DNA from: Sphingomonas aracearum
GTDB taxonomy: Bacteria; Pseudomonadota; Alphaproteobacteria; Sphingomonadales; Sphingomonadaceae
DNA length: 64,000 nucleotides
Assembly (NCBI RefSeq): GCF_003345355.1
Contig: NZ_QQNB01000001.1
Span: forward strand, 434,001 to 498,000
Direction of reading: 5' to 3'
Shown: positions 26,481 through 33,885 of the stretch, piece after piece
How the letters are laid out: the number at the start of each line of letters is the position of its first letter
How positions within the stretch are numbered: the first letter of the stretch is position 1
Position numbers and translations under genes: made by a program
The notes under the pieces: model-generated
Seen by the model: the letters and a program-made list of their open reading frames with translations, nothing else
Database searches by the model: none
Told to the model about the DNA's origin: nothing

Positions 26481-27971
26481 TCAATAGCCCGCGTAATCGC
26501 TGAACCGGGTGATCGTCGGATCGAATTTCAGCACGACCTTGCCGGTGGCGCCGTGGCGCTGCTTGGCGACGATCAGCTCGGCCAGACCGTAGACCCGCTC
26601 CATGTCGGTGGCCCATTTCGCATGGTCCTCGAACACGCGGGCGTCATCGCCTTCCATCGGCCGCTTGGGCTCCCGCTGCGCCGTGTAATAGTCCTCGCGG
26701 AACACGAACCAGACCATGTCCGCGTCCTGCTCGATCGAGCCCGATTCGCGAAGGTCCGACAGCATCGGCCGCTTGTCCTCGCGGCTTTCCACCGCACGGC
26801 TGAGCTGGGAAAGCGCCAGCACCGGGACGTTGAGATCCTTGGCCAGCGTCTTGAGCCCGCGCGAGATCTCGGAGATTTCCTGCACGCGGTTCCCCTCGGA
26901 CGACTTGCCCGACCCGGTCAGCAGCTGGAGATAGTCCACCACCACCAGCCCGATCTCGTTGCCATGCCGCCGCATCAGCCGGCGCACGCGCGTGTGCAGT
27001 GCGCTGATCGAGAGGCCGCCGGTATCGTCGATGAACAGCGGCAGGTTCTCCAGCTCCGCTGCCGCCGCCGCCAGCTGGTTGAACTCCGCCTTGCTGATCT
27101 TGCCCATACGCAGGGACTCGGAACTGATCCGCGACTGCTCGGCCAGGATGCGCGTCGCCAGCTGGTCGGCGCTCATTTCCAGGCTGAAAAAGGCGACCTT
27201 GGCGCCGACCGAGTCTGCGGGCTTGATGCCGTCCGCCATGTCCCGCATCCAGCGCCGCGCGGCGTTGAAGGCGATGTTGGTCGCCAGCGACGTCTTGCCC
27301 ATGCCGGGGCGGCCGGCAAGGATCATGAGGTCGGAATGGTGCATGCCGCCGATCTTGGCGTTCACCGAATCGAGCCCGGTGGTCACGCCCGACAGGTTGC
27401 CGCCGGAGTTCAAGGCGCGCTCGGCCATCTTCACCGCCATGGTGGTGGCCTGGGCGAAGGTCTTGGTGGCGTTCTCCGAGCCGCCGTCCGCGGCGACCTT
27501 GAACAGCTCCTCCTCGGCCTGCTCGATCTGCGCGCGGGGGTTCACCTCCTCCGAGGTGTCCATCGCCCGGTCGACCAGGGTGCGGCCGACCGTCACCAGC
27601 GCCCGCAGCATGGCGAGGTCGTAGATCTGCGTGGCGAACTGCCGCGCACCGATCAGCCCGGCGCCGGAGCCGGTCAGCTGCGCCAGATACGCCGGGCCGC
27701 CAAGCTGGCGCATGCCCTCGTCTGCCTCGAACATCGGCCGCAGCGTGACAGGCGAGGCCAGCATGTCGTTGGAACGCAGCGTCTTGATCGCGGCGAAGAT
27801 GCGCCCGTGCACCGGCTCGAAGAAATGGTCCGGCTCCAGCCGATCGACGATGTCGTCGGCCAGGCGATTGTCGATCATCATCGCGCCCAGCATCGCGGCC
27901 TCCGCCTCCACGTTCTGCGGCAGCGTCTTGGGTTCGGCGGGAGCCGGCGTCGGGAATAATGCGGTAGCCAT
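26481..27971 (-). CDS. dnaB: Replicative DNA helicase DnaB
   Basis: The 496-residue hexameric helicase unwinds DNA at the replication fork and recruits primase. The N-terminal helical domain (residues about 18-120, with NVEAEAAMLGAMMIDN) is followed by the RecA-like domain with Walker A AGRPGMGKTS at 219-228. The Walker B region VVDYLQL and the C-terminal SQLSRAVESREDKRP arginine-finger loop are intact. GGAGG precedes the ATG at 27969-27971, while the longer upstream in-frame start lacks support. There is no intein. Confidence 0.96.
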   Translation of the reverse strand: MATALFPTPAPAEPKTLPQNVEAEAAMLGAMMIDNRLADDIVDRLEPDHFFEPVHGRIFAAIKTLRSNDMLASPVTLRPMFEADEGMRQLGGPAYLAQLTGSGAGLIGARQFATQIYDLAMLRALVTVGRTLVDRAMDTSEEVNPRAQIEQAEEELFKVAADGGSENATKTFAQATTMAVKMAERALNSGGNLSGVTTGLDSVNAKIGGMHHSDLMILAGRPGMGKTSLATNIAFNAARRWMRDMADGIKPADSVGAKVAFFSLEMSADQLATRILAEQSRISSESLRMGKISKAEFNQLAAAAAELENLPLFIDDTGGLSISALHTRVRRLMRRHGNEIGLVVVDYLQLLTGSGKSSEGNRVQEISEISRGLKTLAKDLNVPVLALSQLSRAVESREDKRPMLSDLRESGSIEQDADMVWFVFREDYYTAQREPKRPMEGDDARVFEDHAKWATDMERVYGLAELIVAKQRHGATGKVVLKFDPTITRFSDYAGY

Positions 27972-28069
27972 CACGCCTCCTTGCACGCGGCGCCCGCCGC
28001 TTCGCAACCGGATTGCGACGGCGCGAGCTGTGGATTGCGTGGGAGCGGGCGGGCAAGGTAGAGCCGGGC

Positions 28070-28552
28070 ATGGCCGACCCGCGGATCATCGACGTCCAGC
28101 TGGACGAGCGCACCATCCTGTGGCGCTCCGCGGACATCGAACAGGAGCGGCGGATCGCCATCTTCGACCTGATCGAGGGCAACCATTTCGCACCCCAGCG
28201 CGCCTATCCGGACGGGTACCAGGGGCCGTATCGCATCGCGCTGTCTGTCGAGGAGGGGCGGCTGGCGCTCGACATCAAGCGCGCGGACGACACGCACCTC
28301 GAAACCTATATCCTCGCCATGGGTCGTTTCCGGCGCCCGATCCGCGACTATTTCGCCATCTGCGACAGCTATTACCAGGCCATCCGCCAGGCCAGCCCGC
28401 AGCAGATCGAGACGATCGACATGGCGCGCCGCGGCATCCACAACCAGGCCGCCGAACTGCTCCAGGAGCGGTTCGCGGGCAAGATCGAGATCGACTTCAA
28501 CACTGCGCGCCGATTGTTCACCCTCATCTGCGTGCTGCACATCAAGCAATAG
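28070..28552 (+). CDS. UPF0262 family protein
   Basis: This is a 160-residue protein of UPF0262, an alphaproteobacterial family without a known function. The whole length matches, from ADPRIIDVQLDERTI to FNTARRLFTLICVLHIKQ, and the family's GRFRRPIRDYFAICDSYY segment is central. It is divergent from dnaB with a 98-bp gap and is followed by cdd after 5 bases. Confidence 0.9.
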   Translation: MADPRIIDVQLDERTILWRSADIEQERRIAIFDLIEGNHFAPQRAYPDGYQGPYRIALSVEEGRLALDIKRADDTHLETYILAMGRFRRPIRDYFAICDSYYQAIRQASPQQIETIDMARRGIHNQAAELLQERFAGKIEIDFNTARRLFTLICVLHIKQ

Positions 28553-28557
28553 GCCCC

Positions 28558-29019
28558 ATGGACGATACCCCCGCACACCTCATCCAGCGCGCCCGCGAGG
28601 CTTCTCGCCACGCCCACGCACCCTATTCCCGCTTCGCCGTTGGGGCCGCCGTGCTGCTGGCCGACGGCAGCGTGGTGACCGGCGCCAATTTCGAGAATGC
28701 CAGCTATGGCCTGTCGCTGTGCGCGGAAACGGTGGCGCTGGCGACCGTCTCCGCGCAGGGCCGACTCGCCGACGTGGTCGCGATCGGCGTGATCGGCGGC
28801 GGCATGGACGCGGATGGCAGGGCGACCGGCGAAACGCCGGTGCTGCCCTGCGGCCGCTGTCGGCAGGTCATCAACGAAGCGGCGCAGATCGCCGGGCGTG
28901 ATGTCGCGGTGCATTGCGGATCCGCCGAGGGCACCGCGATGCGGAGCTTCACCGTGTCCGAGCTGCTGCCGCACGCATTCGGGCCTGCCGATCTCGGCAT
29001 CGCTCCGCGGGGCCGCTGA
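28558..29019 (+). CDS. cdd: Cytidine deaminase
   Basis: The 153-residue enzyme deaminates cytidine and deoxycytidine to uridine forms in pyrimidine salvage. The zinc site is complete: CAE near residue 58 (Cys ligand and catalytic Glu) and PCGRC near 98, as in the homotetrameric class. The substrate region [14 protein letters not shown] and NFENASYG is present. It follows the UPF0262 gene closely, probably as one transcript, and precedes dcd, another cytosine-nucleotide deaminase. Confidence 0.94.
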   Translation: MDDTPAHLIQRAREASRHAHAPYSRFAVGAAVLLADGSVVTGANFENASYGLSLCAETVALATVSAQGRLADVVAIGVIGGGMDADGRATGETPVLPCGRCRQVINEAAQIAGRDVAVHCGSAEGTAMRSFTVSELLPHAFGPADLGIAPRGR

Positions 29020-29113
29020 GCCACTCGATCGCGGCGGCAACCGCCAAACCCTCGGCCAGATTGTTGCCGATCCGCGTGCCGCCGGGTACCGGGGGCGTCA
29101 AGGGGAGCATAGC

Positions 29114-29668
29114 ATGTCCATCCAATCCGACCGCTGGATCCGCGAGCAGGCGCAAACGGCCGGGATGATCGAACCGTTCGTCGAAGCGCAGCGGCGCGAC
29201 GGCTGCATCTCGTACGGGCTGTCCTCCTACGGCTATGACGCGCGCGTTGCCGACGAGTTCAAGATCTTCACCAATGTCGACAGCGCCGTGGTCGATCCGA
29301 AGGACTTTGCGGCGAACAGCTTTGTCGATCGCAAGACCGACATCTGCATCATCCCGCCCAACAGCTTCGTTCTTGCGCACACGGTGGAATATTTCCGCGT
29401 GCCGCGCGACGTTCTCGTCATCTGCCTCGGCAAGTCGACCTATGCGCGGTGCGGCATCATCGTGAACGTCACCCCGCTGGAGCCCGGCTGGGAGGGACAT
29501 GTCACGCTGGAATTCTCCAACACCACGCCCCTGCCCGCGAAGATCTACGCCAATGAAGGCGCCTGCCAGTTTCTGTTCCTCAAGGGCGAGGAAGCGTGCG
29601 AGGTGAGCTACGCCGATCGCGCGGGCAAATATATGCACCAGCGCGGCGTGACGTTGCCCCGGCTCTAG
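29114..29668 (+). CDS. dcd: dCTP deaminase
   Basis: The 184-residue protein converts dCTP to dUTP. The conserved [44 protein letters not shown] (catalytic Glu in this block) and the C-terminal [13 protein letters not shown] are present. AGGGGAG lies 8 bases before the ATG. It lies 94 bp downstream of cdd on the same strand, and a weak stem-loop follows the stop. Confidence 0.96.
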   Translation: MSIQSDRWIREQAQTAGMIEPFVEAQRRDGCISYGLSSYGYDARVADEFKIFTNVDSAVVDPKDFAANSFVDRKTDICIIPPNSFVLAHTVEYFRVPRDVLVICLGKSTYARCGIIVNVTPLEPGWEGHVTLEFSNTTPLPAKIYANEGACQFLFLKGEEACEVSYADRAGKYMHQRGVTLPRL

Positions 29669-29684
29669 CCGGGACGAACCGGTC

Positions 29685-29707
29685 GGGGCGGAGCGCCCGC
29701 CCCTTCT
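29685..29707 (+). terminator. Probable terminator after dcd
   Basis: A 7-bp stem GGGGCGG/CCGCCCC (29685-29691 and 29697-29703) with a 5-base loop is followed by TTCT. It is 16 bp past the dcd stop. The U-tract is short, so it is a modest call. Confidence 0.45.
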
Positions 29708-29852
29708 GAGGGCCATTTCCGTACCAGCGACAGGTGCCACCTGAAGGCACGCCCGCGCCTGCCGGGTCGGGAGCTTTCGCCGGCGTCAGTCGAGGGTTCG
29801 GGATCGGCGCGAACCTCGTGACGCCGGCGAGTCCCCGCCCGGAATGCTGGTG

Positions 29853-30206
29853 TCAGCGCGAGGCGAGGTTCAGCGGCTGCAGCCGCTGCAAGCCCGATTG
29901 TGCCAATGCATGTGCCCGCAGCACGTCGCCGCCTCCGACCGCCAGACGCTCATCCGGCGCCGCCAGAACCTGCTGGTAGAGCGCGCGGGCACGATCCGCA
30001 CGATCGGTGCGGGCGTAAACAGTTGCCAGGTTCAGCAGCAGCTCCGGATCGTTCGCGTCCACCTTCAACGAGCGCACAAGCACACGCTCGGCCGCCGGGT
30101 AATCACCCTGCGCGATCTGCGCCGCTCCGTTGTGATCGCCGCCTACCTGCGCTGCAACCGGGGCCGAAAGGGCCAGCAGCATGCCGGCCAATGCCAGTTT
30201 CGTCAC
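29853..30206 (-). CDS. Small secreted TPR protein
   Basis: This protein has 117 residues, translated from GTG at 30204-30206 with AGGAGG 6 bases upstream. An N-terminal Sec signal peptide (MTKLALAGMLLALSAPVAAQ) is followed by one to two tetratricopeptide units (QGDYPAAERVLVRSLKVDANDPELLLNLA and RARALYQQVL). It should be periplasmic. The frame is open further upstream, but that part has no coding character. Its promoter region carries a LacI-type half-palindrome and a phased direct repeat, so regulation by a dedicated factor is likely. Confidence 0.75.
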   Translation of the reverse strand: MTKLALAGMLLALSAPVAAQVGGDHNGAAQIAQGDYPAAERVLVRSLKVDANDPELLLNLATVYARTDRADRARALYQQVLAAPDERLAVGGGDVLRAHALAQSGLQRLQPLNLASR

Positions 30207-30241
30207 CTCATCCTCCTCTCGCGCTTCGCCGCGCGTTACAT

Positions 30242-30275
30242 TTCGATGACAGTGTTGTTTCACTTCGAAGACAGT
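30242..30275. repeat. Direct 12-mer repeat 22 bp apart
   Basis: TTCGATGACAGT (30242-30253) and TTCGAAGACAGT (30264-30275) differ at one base. Their 22-bp offset is two helical turns, so a bound dimer would lie on one face of the DNA. They lie 36-69 bp upstream of the small TPR gene start. Confidence 0.5.
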
Positions 30276-30278
30276 CGC

Positions 30279-30290
30279 GCAAGCGCTTTC
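30279..30290. promoter_or_regulatory. LacI-type half-palindrome upstream of small TPR gene
   Basis: GCAAGCGCTTTC is an 11-of-12 palindrome resembling LacI-family operators (centre GCGC). A similar site, GCAAACGCTTTG, lies upstream of the tonB operon at 33794-33805. Only two copies were found by eye. Confidence 0.35.
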
Positions 30291-30432
30291 GTGCAGGTCG
30301 CTCCTGGTAGGCCAACGAAAGCATGGGGGACCAATGGGCCGACCGATCGCAGTACCCGCACAGAGCGACGGAGGAGGGTAACGTCTCTCACCATACCCGT
30401 TGAGCGCGAACCTGTGCGAGCGACTCACCAGC

Positions 30433-30522
30433 GGGGTTGTGGCGACTTGGCGTTTCGGCGCGGACGGGAAGGAACCGGGGGTCACTTCGAACATCCGGTG
30501 ACATTCGGAGACGCCAAACCCC
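30433..30522. ncRNA. Possible structured RNA element
   Basis: Three nested complementary pairs can be drawn: GGGGTT (30433-30438) with AACCCC (30517-30522), TTGGCGTTTCGG (30447-30458) with CGGAGACGCCAA (30506-30517) in 10 of 12 positions, and GTCAC (30481-30485) with GTGAC (30498-30502). The outer two share base 30517. It lies in a gene-free region with no conservation evidence, so an RNA role is a guess, and the strand is unknown. Confidence 0.2.
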
Positions 30523-30987
30523 TCACGTGAGCGCAGCCGGTCAATGTCTACGTGTCGCGACCAAGATCGGGGCGACCACGCGCGTCATGTTGATTACAGC
30601 CGCGCCGGGGCAACGCATGGAAACGGGACATCATGCCTGCCGGCGCCAACCTCGATGCGGGTCATCGCTGCGTTGACCGCGCACAGAGGGCCACGGCCGG
30701 CCGCTTGCAGAGCCTTCCCGCTCAGGCGCCGCAAGGTGGCGCGAGGTGCCGTCAGGTGCCGTCAGGTTCAAGCCCGCAAGCCGCCGCGCAATGCAGTTCC
30801 TCGTATTTTACCGGGAGATCGGGCGGCCGCGGCTGCGCGGCTTTCTCGCACGCTAGACCCGGCGGCCTGTCGGGCAGCGAAGGTGCGCCTCGGCAGCACC
30901 GACGCAGCCACATGGCGGCGAGCGAGCTTGCTCGATGTGCTCCGATGCTCGCGCTTTGAAGGGCAACGCTACACCCATCAGGAACGC

Positions 30988-31022
30988 AAAAGGGCGGCGC
31001 CTCACGGCACCGCCCCTCTTTT
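30988..31022 (-). terminator. Terminator of the tonB-exbB-exbD-exbD operon
   Basis: Read leftward, the 10-bp stem GGGCGGTGCC/GGCGCCGCCC (31015-31006 and 31001-30992, one G-U pair) with a GTGA tetraloop is followed by TTTT. The plus strand also ends in TCTTTT, so it can act in both directions. It starts 20 bases after the exbD stop. Confidence 0.85.
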
Positions 31023-31041
31023 ACGCGTCCGACCGAACCGA

Positions 31042-31470
31042 TCAGAAGTCGTTGCGATACTGCTCGTTGCCGATGAAGCCGAGCTTGCCGATGCCCGAGC
31101 GCTTCACCACCGCCAGGATCTCGTCCACACGAGCGTAGCGCGCGGCGGGATCGGGCTGGAAATGGAGTTCCGGCTCCGGATCGATCTGCTTGGTCTGCTC
31201 CAGGTACTGGGTGAGCGTGACCTCGTCCACCGGGCTGCCGTTCCAGGTCACCTGGCCGTCGGCAGAGATGAACAGCTTGTTCTTGATCGGATCCACCACC
31301 TTGGCCGGCGGGTTCGGATTGTTGACGGGAAGGTCGGCCTTCACCGCATGCGTCTGAACCGGGATGGTGATGATGAACATGATAAGCAGCACGAGCATGA
31401 CGTCGATCAACGGCGTCGTGTTCAGGTCGCTCATCGGCTCGCCGTCTTCGGTGCCGCCACTCATTGCCAT
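31042..31470 (-). CDS. exbD: ExbD/TolR family biopolymer transporter, second copy
   Basis: The 142-residue protein has an N-terminal cytosolic tail, one transmembrane helix (about residues 18-40) and a periplasmic domain. The essential membrane aspartate is Asp23 in NTTPLIDVMLVLLI. ExbD partners with ExbB to harvest proton-motive force for TonB. It is the last gene of the operon, after a first exbD that is 43 bp upstream. The two ExbD proteins differ in length and in the periplasmic part, so they are not recent duplicates. A strong terminator follows. Confidence 0.92.
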   Translation of the reverse strand: MAMSGGTEDGEPMSDLNTTPLIDVMLVLLIMFIITIPVQTHAVKADLPVNNPNPPAKVVDPIKNKLFISADGQVTWNGSPVDEVTLTQYLEQTKQIDPEPELHFQPDPAARYARVDEILAVVKRSGIGKLGFIGNEQYRNDF

Positions 31471-31513
31471 GTCAAATTACTCCTGATTCGCCCAACTCGG
31501 TCGCCACACCGGA

Positions 31514-31996
31514 TCACATCCGGGTGACGCCCTCGCCGGCCGGCGGCTCGGAAATGAAGCCGACGCGGGCGAAGCCGGCGCTCTGCATCGTGAAGATCGT
31601 CGCGCCAATGCACTTGTACGGCGTGTTCACGTCGCCGCGGATATGTGCCTCGGGCAGCTGATCCGGCGTGATGTTGTTGCCCAGGCGAGCAATCTCCGCC
31701 TTGAGCTTGTCCACCGCGCGGTTGAGCAGCTCGGTGTGGTTCACCCGGGTGAGATTCCAGTAGACTTGGCACTCGCCGCCGGGACCGCCCTGCACGGAGA
31801 GGGAAACGTTCTCGGGCTTGGTGGTCGTCGGCTCGTAGCGCACGTCCGGGATCTTGATGCCCTTGACCTGCTGCACCACGACCGGGATCGCGATCAGGAA
31901 GATGATGAGCAGCACCAGCATGACGTCCACGAGAGGCGTCGTATTGATGTCCGACATCGGCTTTTCGGCGGAGTCGCCGCCAACACTCATTGCCAT
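31514..31996 (-). CDS. exbD: ExbD/TolR family biopolymer transporter, first copy
   Basis: The 160-residue protein has the same layout as the next gene, with Asp24 in NTTPLVDVMLVLLIIFLIAI. The periplasmic domain is longer and carries two Cys residues (ECQVYW and YKCIGA) that could form a disulfide. It follows exbB after 96 bp containing two hairpins. Operons with two exbD genes are known in sphingomonads and xanthomonads, where both can be needed for full TonB function. Confidence 0.92.
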   Translation of the reverse strand: MAMSVGGDSAEKPMSDINTTPLVDVMLVLLIIFLIAIPVVVQQVKGIKIPDVRYEPTTTKPENVSLSVQGGPGGECQVYWNLTRVNHTELLNRAVDKLKAEIARLGNNITPDQLPEAHIRGDVNTPYKCIGATIFTMQSAGFARVGFISEPPAGEGVTRM

Positions 31997-32021
31997 GAAG
32001 GGCTATCCTCGTCTCGTCATG

Positions 32022-32070
32022 CCGCCGGATCTTGCCCGGCGGTCGGGAAGGAACGCGGCACCGTGCCGCG
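32022..32070 (-). promoter_or_regulatory. Two hairpins between exbB and exbD
   Basis: Two perfect 7-bp stems lie side by side: CCGCCGG/CCGGCGG (32022-32028 and 32036-32042) and CGCGGCA/TGCCGCG (32054-32060 and 32064-32070, 3-base loop). They fill the exbB-exbD gap and have no U-tract. They are more likely mRNA-stability or processing elements than terminators. Confidence 0.45.
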
Positions 32071-32092
32071 CTCCACCCCATCTTGTCGTGCC

Positions 32093-32896
32093 TTACGCCT
32101 TGGTCTGCACGCCACCGGTCTGACCGGCGGTGGTGCTGCCACCCGGCTTGGCCGGCGAGGCAACGGCCGGCTTCGGCGCAACCTTGCCCGGCAGCGACGG
32201 ACGAACGGCGCCGCCCGAAGCGAGGTAGCCGAGCACGTCGTTCGAGAAGGCCGAGAGGTCCTCCGCGATGCCCTTGTTGCGGCGCTGCAGCCAGTTGTAG
32301 GCAAGCACCGCCGGAACCGCCACGGCCAAGCCGAGCGCGGTCATGATGAGCGCCTCGCCGACCGGACCGGCGACCGCGTCGATCGATGCCTGACCGGCCG
32401 AACCGATCTTGATGAGCGCGCGGTAGATGCCGATCACGGTGCCGAACAGGCCGATGAACGGCGAGGTCGCGCCCACGGTGGCGAGGAACGCCAGGCCCGC
32501 GCCCAGCTTCGAGTTGATGGCCGCTTCCGAGCGGGCCAACGATCCGTGCAGCCAGTCATGCGCCTCGACCGGGTCGGTCAGCTGGGCGTGCTGGTCCTGC
32601 GCCTGCAGGCCGTCGTCGACGATCTGCTTGTAGGCCGAGTTCTTCTCCAGCTTGGCCGACGCCTCGCGCAGCGAGTTCGAGGACCAGAAGCCCTGGCGGA
32701 TACGCTTGGCCTGGTTGATCACCTTCTGCTGCTCGAACAGCTTGGTGAACAGGATGTAGAAGGAGACGATCGACATCAGGCAGAGGATGCCGAACACCGT
32801 CTGCGAGATGATGCCGCCTTCGCGGAGCGCCGGGCCGATGCCGTACGGGCTTTCGCCGGGGGCGGCGCCCGCAGCAGCAAGAAGAGTGATGATCAT
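32093..32896 (-). CDS. exbB: ExbB/TolQ/MotA family proton channel
   Basis: The 267-residue membrane protein has three expected helices: one at about 28-55 (QTVFGILCLMSIVSFYILFTK) and two in the conserved C-terminal half (LAFLATVGATSPFIGLFGTVIGIY and MTALGLAVAVPAVLAYNW). With ExbD it forms the proton-driven motor of the TonB system. A Gly/Thr-rich low-complexity tail of about 30 residues follows. The ATG at 32894-32896 has GAGGG at about 9 bases. A longer in-frame start overlaps the intergenic hairpin and is less likely. Confidence 0.93.
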   Translation of the reverse strand: MIITLLAAAGAAPGESPYGIGPALREGGIISQTVFGILCLMSIVSFYILFTKLFEQQKVINQAKRIRQGFWSSNSLREASAKLEKNSAYKQIVDDGLQAQDQHAQLTDPVEAHDWLHGSLARSEAAINSKLGAGLAFLATVGATSPFIGLFGTVIGIYRALIKIGSAGQASIDAVAGPVGEALIMTALGLAVAVPAVLAYNWLQRRNKGIAEDLSAFSNDVLGYLASGGAVRPSLPGKVAPKPAVASPAKPGGSTTAGQTGGVQTKA

Positions 32897-32934
32897 TGCG
32901 GTTAGTCCCTCTCGAATAGGTAGCTTGGCTATCC

Positions 32935-32965
32935 GGCGGGCGGAGCGACCGAAGTCGCGCCTGCC
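32935..32965 (-). promoter_or_regulatory. UUCG-capped hairpin between tonB and exbB
   Basis: Read leftward, GGCAGGCG-CGAC, loop TTCG, GTCG, bulge CTC, CGCCCGCC forms a 12-bp stem with one G-U pair and an especially stable C(UUCG)G cap. No U-tract follows, so it probably stabilises or separates message segments of the operon. Confidence 0.5.
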
Positions 32966-32978
32966 CACCGGGTTGTCG

Positions 32979-33659
32979 TCAATCCTTCGGCAGTTCCCAG
33001 CGAACGTTCAGCGGATACGTGCTGGCGATCGGCCTGCCTGCCTGATCCTGCGCCGGATTGAACCGGACGCGGGACTTGGCGATGCGGCACGTCGTCGCGT
33101 CCAGATCCTCGTTGCCGCTGGACGAGCTGATCGAACAGTCCGTCACGCGGCCGTCGGGGCCGATCGACAAGCGCGCGCTCACACGACCTTGCGCTTCCGC
33201 ACGACGCGCAGCCGCCGGATAGGCATCCGGGCCGAAATACTGGCCAGGATTACCCTTCGGGCCAGCAGCCTTGGACACCACCGGCGGAGCCGGCGGTGCC
33301 GGCGGCGCGGGCGGAGCCGGCGGCGCAGGCGGGCTGGTCGGCTGCGACGGGGGAATCGTCGGCTGCGTCTGGATGTTGAACGTCGGCGCCGTGGGCGGCA
33401 CGATCGGCGGCGGCGCGACGACCGTGGTCGGCGGCGGCGGCAGATTCGGCTGATCCGGCGGCGGCGGGGGCGGCGGCTCGTCCGGCGGCGGGGGCGGCGG
33501 CTCCTCGACGTCGAACGTATCCAGCTTTTCGGCTGCCTTCTTTACATATTGATAAGCAAGGCCGGTTACGAAGGCATAACCGAGCGCGGCATGGATGAGC
33601 GCGACGATGATGATCGCCGCGATCTTGCCGTTGCTCATCTTCTGGTCAGCATAGGCCAT
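32979..33659 (-). CDS. tonB: TonB energy transducer
   Basis: The 226-residue protein starts MAYADQKMSNGKIAAIIIVALIHAAL, one N-terminal membrane helix. A long Pro-rich periplasmic spacer follows, with EEPPPPPP/PDEPP blocks and a repeated APP unit (33272-33330, five or more copies). The C-terminal domain starts near GQYFGPDAYPAAARRAEAQG and contains RVTDCSISSSSGNEDLD. It transmits energy from ExbB/ExbD to outer-membrane receptors. It is the first gene of the tonB-exbB-exbD-exbD operon. A second in-frame ATG at residue 8 is possible. Confidence 0.92.
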   Translation of the reverse strand: MAYADQKMSNGKIAAIIIVALIHAALGYAFVTGLAYQYVKKAAEKLDTFDVEEPPPPPPDEPPPPPPPDQPNLPPPPTTVVAPPPIVPPTAPTFNIQTQPTIPPSQPTSPPAPPAPPAPPAPPAPPVVSKAAGPKGNPGQYFGPDAYPAAARRAEAQGRVSARLSIGPDGRVTDCSISSSSGNEDLDATTCRIAKSRVRFNPAQDQAGRPIASTYPLNVRWELPKD

Positions 33660-33885
33660 TCAGAAACGACACTCCCTCAATCCCGACACATTCCGGGGGT
33701 AGCCAATCCGTAACGTCAGGCCGACCCATCCACCCGTTTGGGACTTCATATCCTCAAGGCAGGCCGAACCTGTATCGCGGTAAAAACGGTGACGCAAACG
33801 CTTTGTCGGACGCAACAAACGTACAATCGGCGCCTTGCAGTTTTATGTCTGTATCGACGGGGGACGATCGGTTAACCAGCAGAGC
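33660..33885. promoter_or_regulatory. Divergent tonB / secreted-protein promoter region
   Basis: This 226-bp gap separates the leftward tonB gene from a rightward secreted protein. It holds the site GCAAACGCTTTG (33794-33805), similar to the one upstream of the small TPR gene. I found no clear Fur box. Exact -10 and -35 boxes could not be assigned with confidence. Confidence 0.4.
33794..33805. promoter_or_regulatory. LacI-type half-palindrome upstream of tonB
   Basis: GCAAACGCTTTG lies between divergent genes, 135 bp upstream of the tonB start and 81 bp upstream of the secreted-protein start. It matches the site at 30279-30290 in 10 of 12 positions. Confidence 0.3.

Larger units (their letters stand above)
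30207..31041. other. Gene-free stretch of 835 bp
   Basis: No convincing gene was found on either strand between the small TPR gene and exbD. The open frames here lack start signals and family resemblance. Inside it I see: a phased 12-mer direct repeat (30242-30275), a LacI-type palindrome (30279-30290), a foldable element (30433-30522), a tandem 10-mer (AGGTGCCGTC twice, 30744-30763), and the exbD terminator (30988-31022). Confidence 0.6.

Noticed and set aside
33272..33505. Repeated GGCGG-type triplets that might look like a repeat array
   Set aside because: They encode the Pro/Ala-rich spacer of TonB and are in frame; there are no unique spacers, so this is not a CRISPR.
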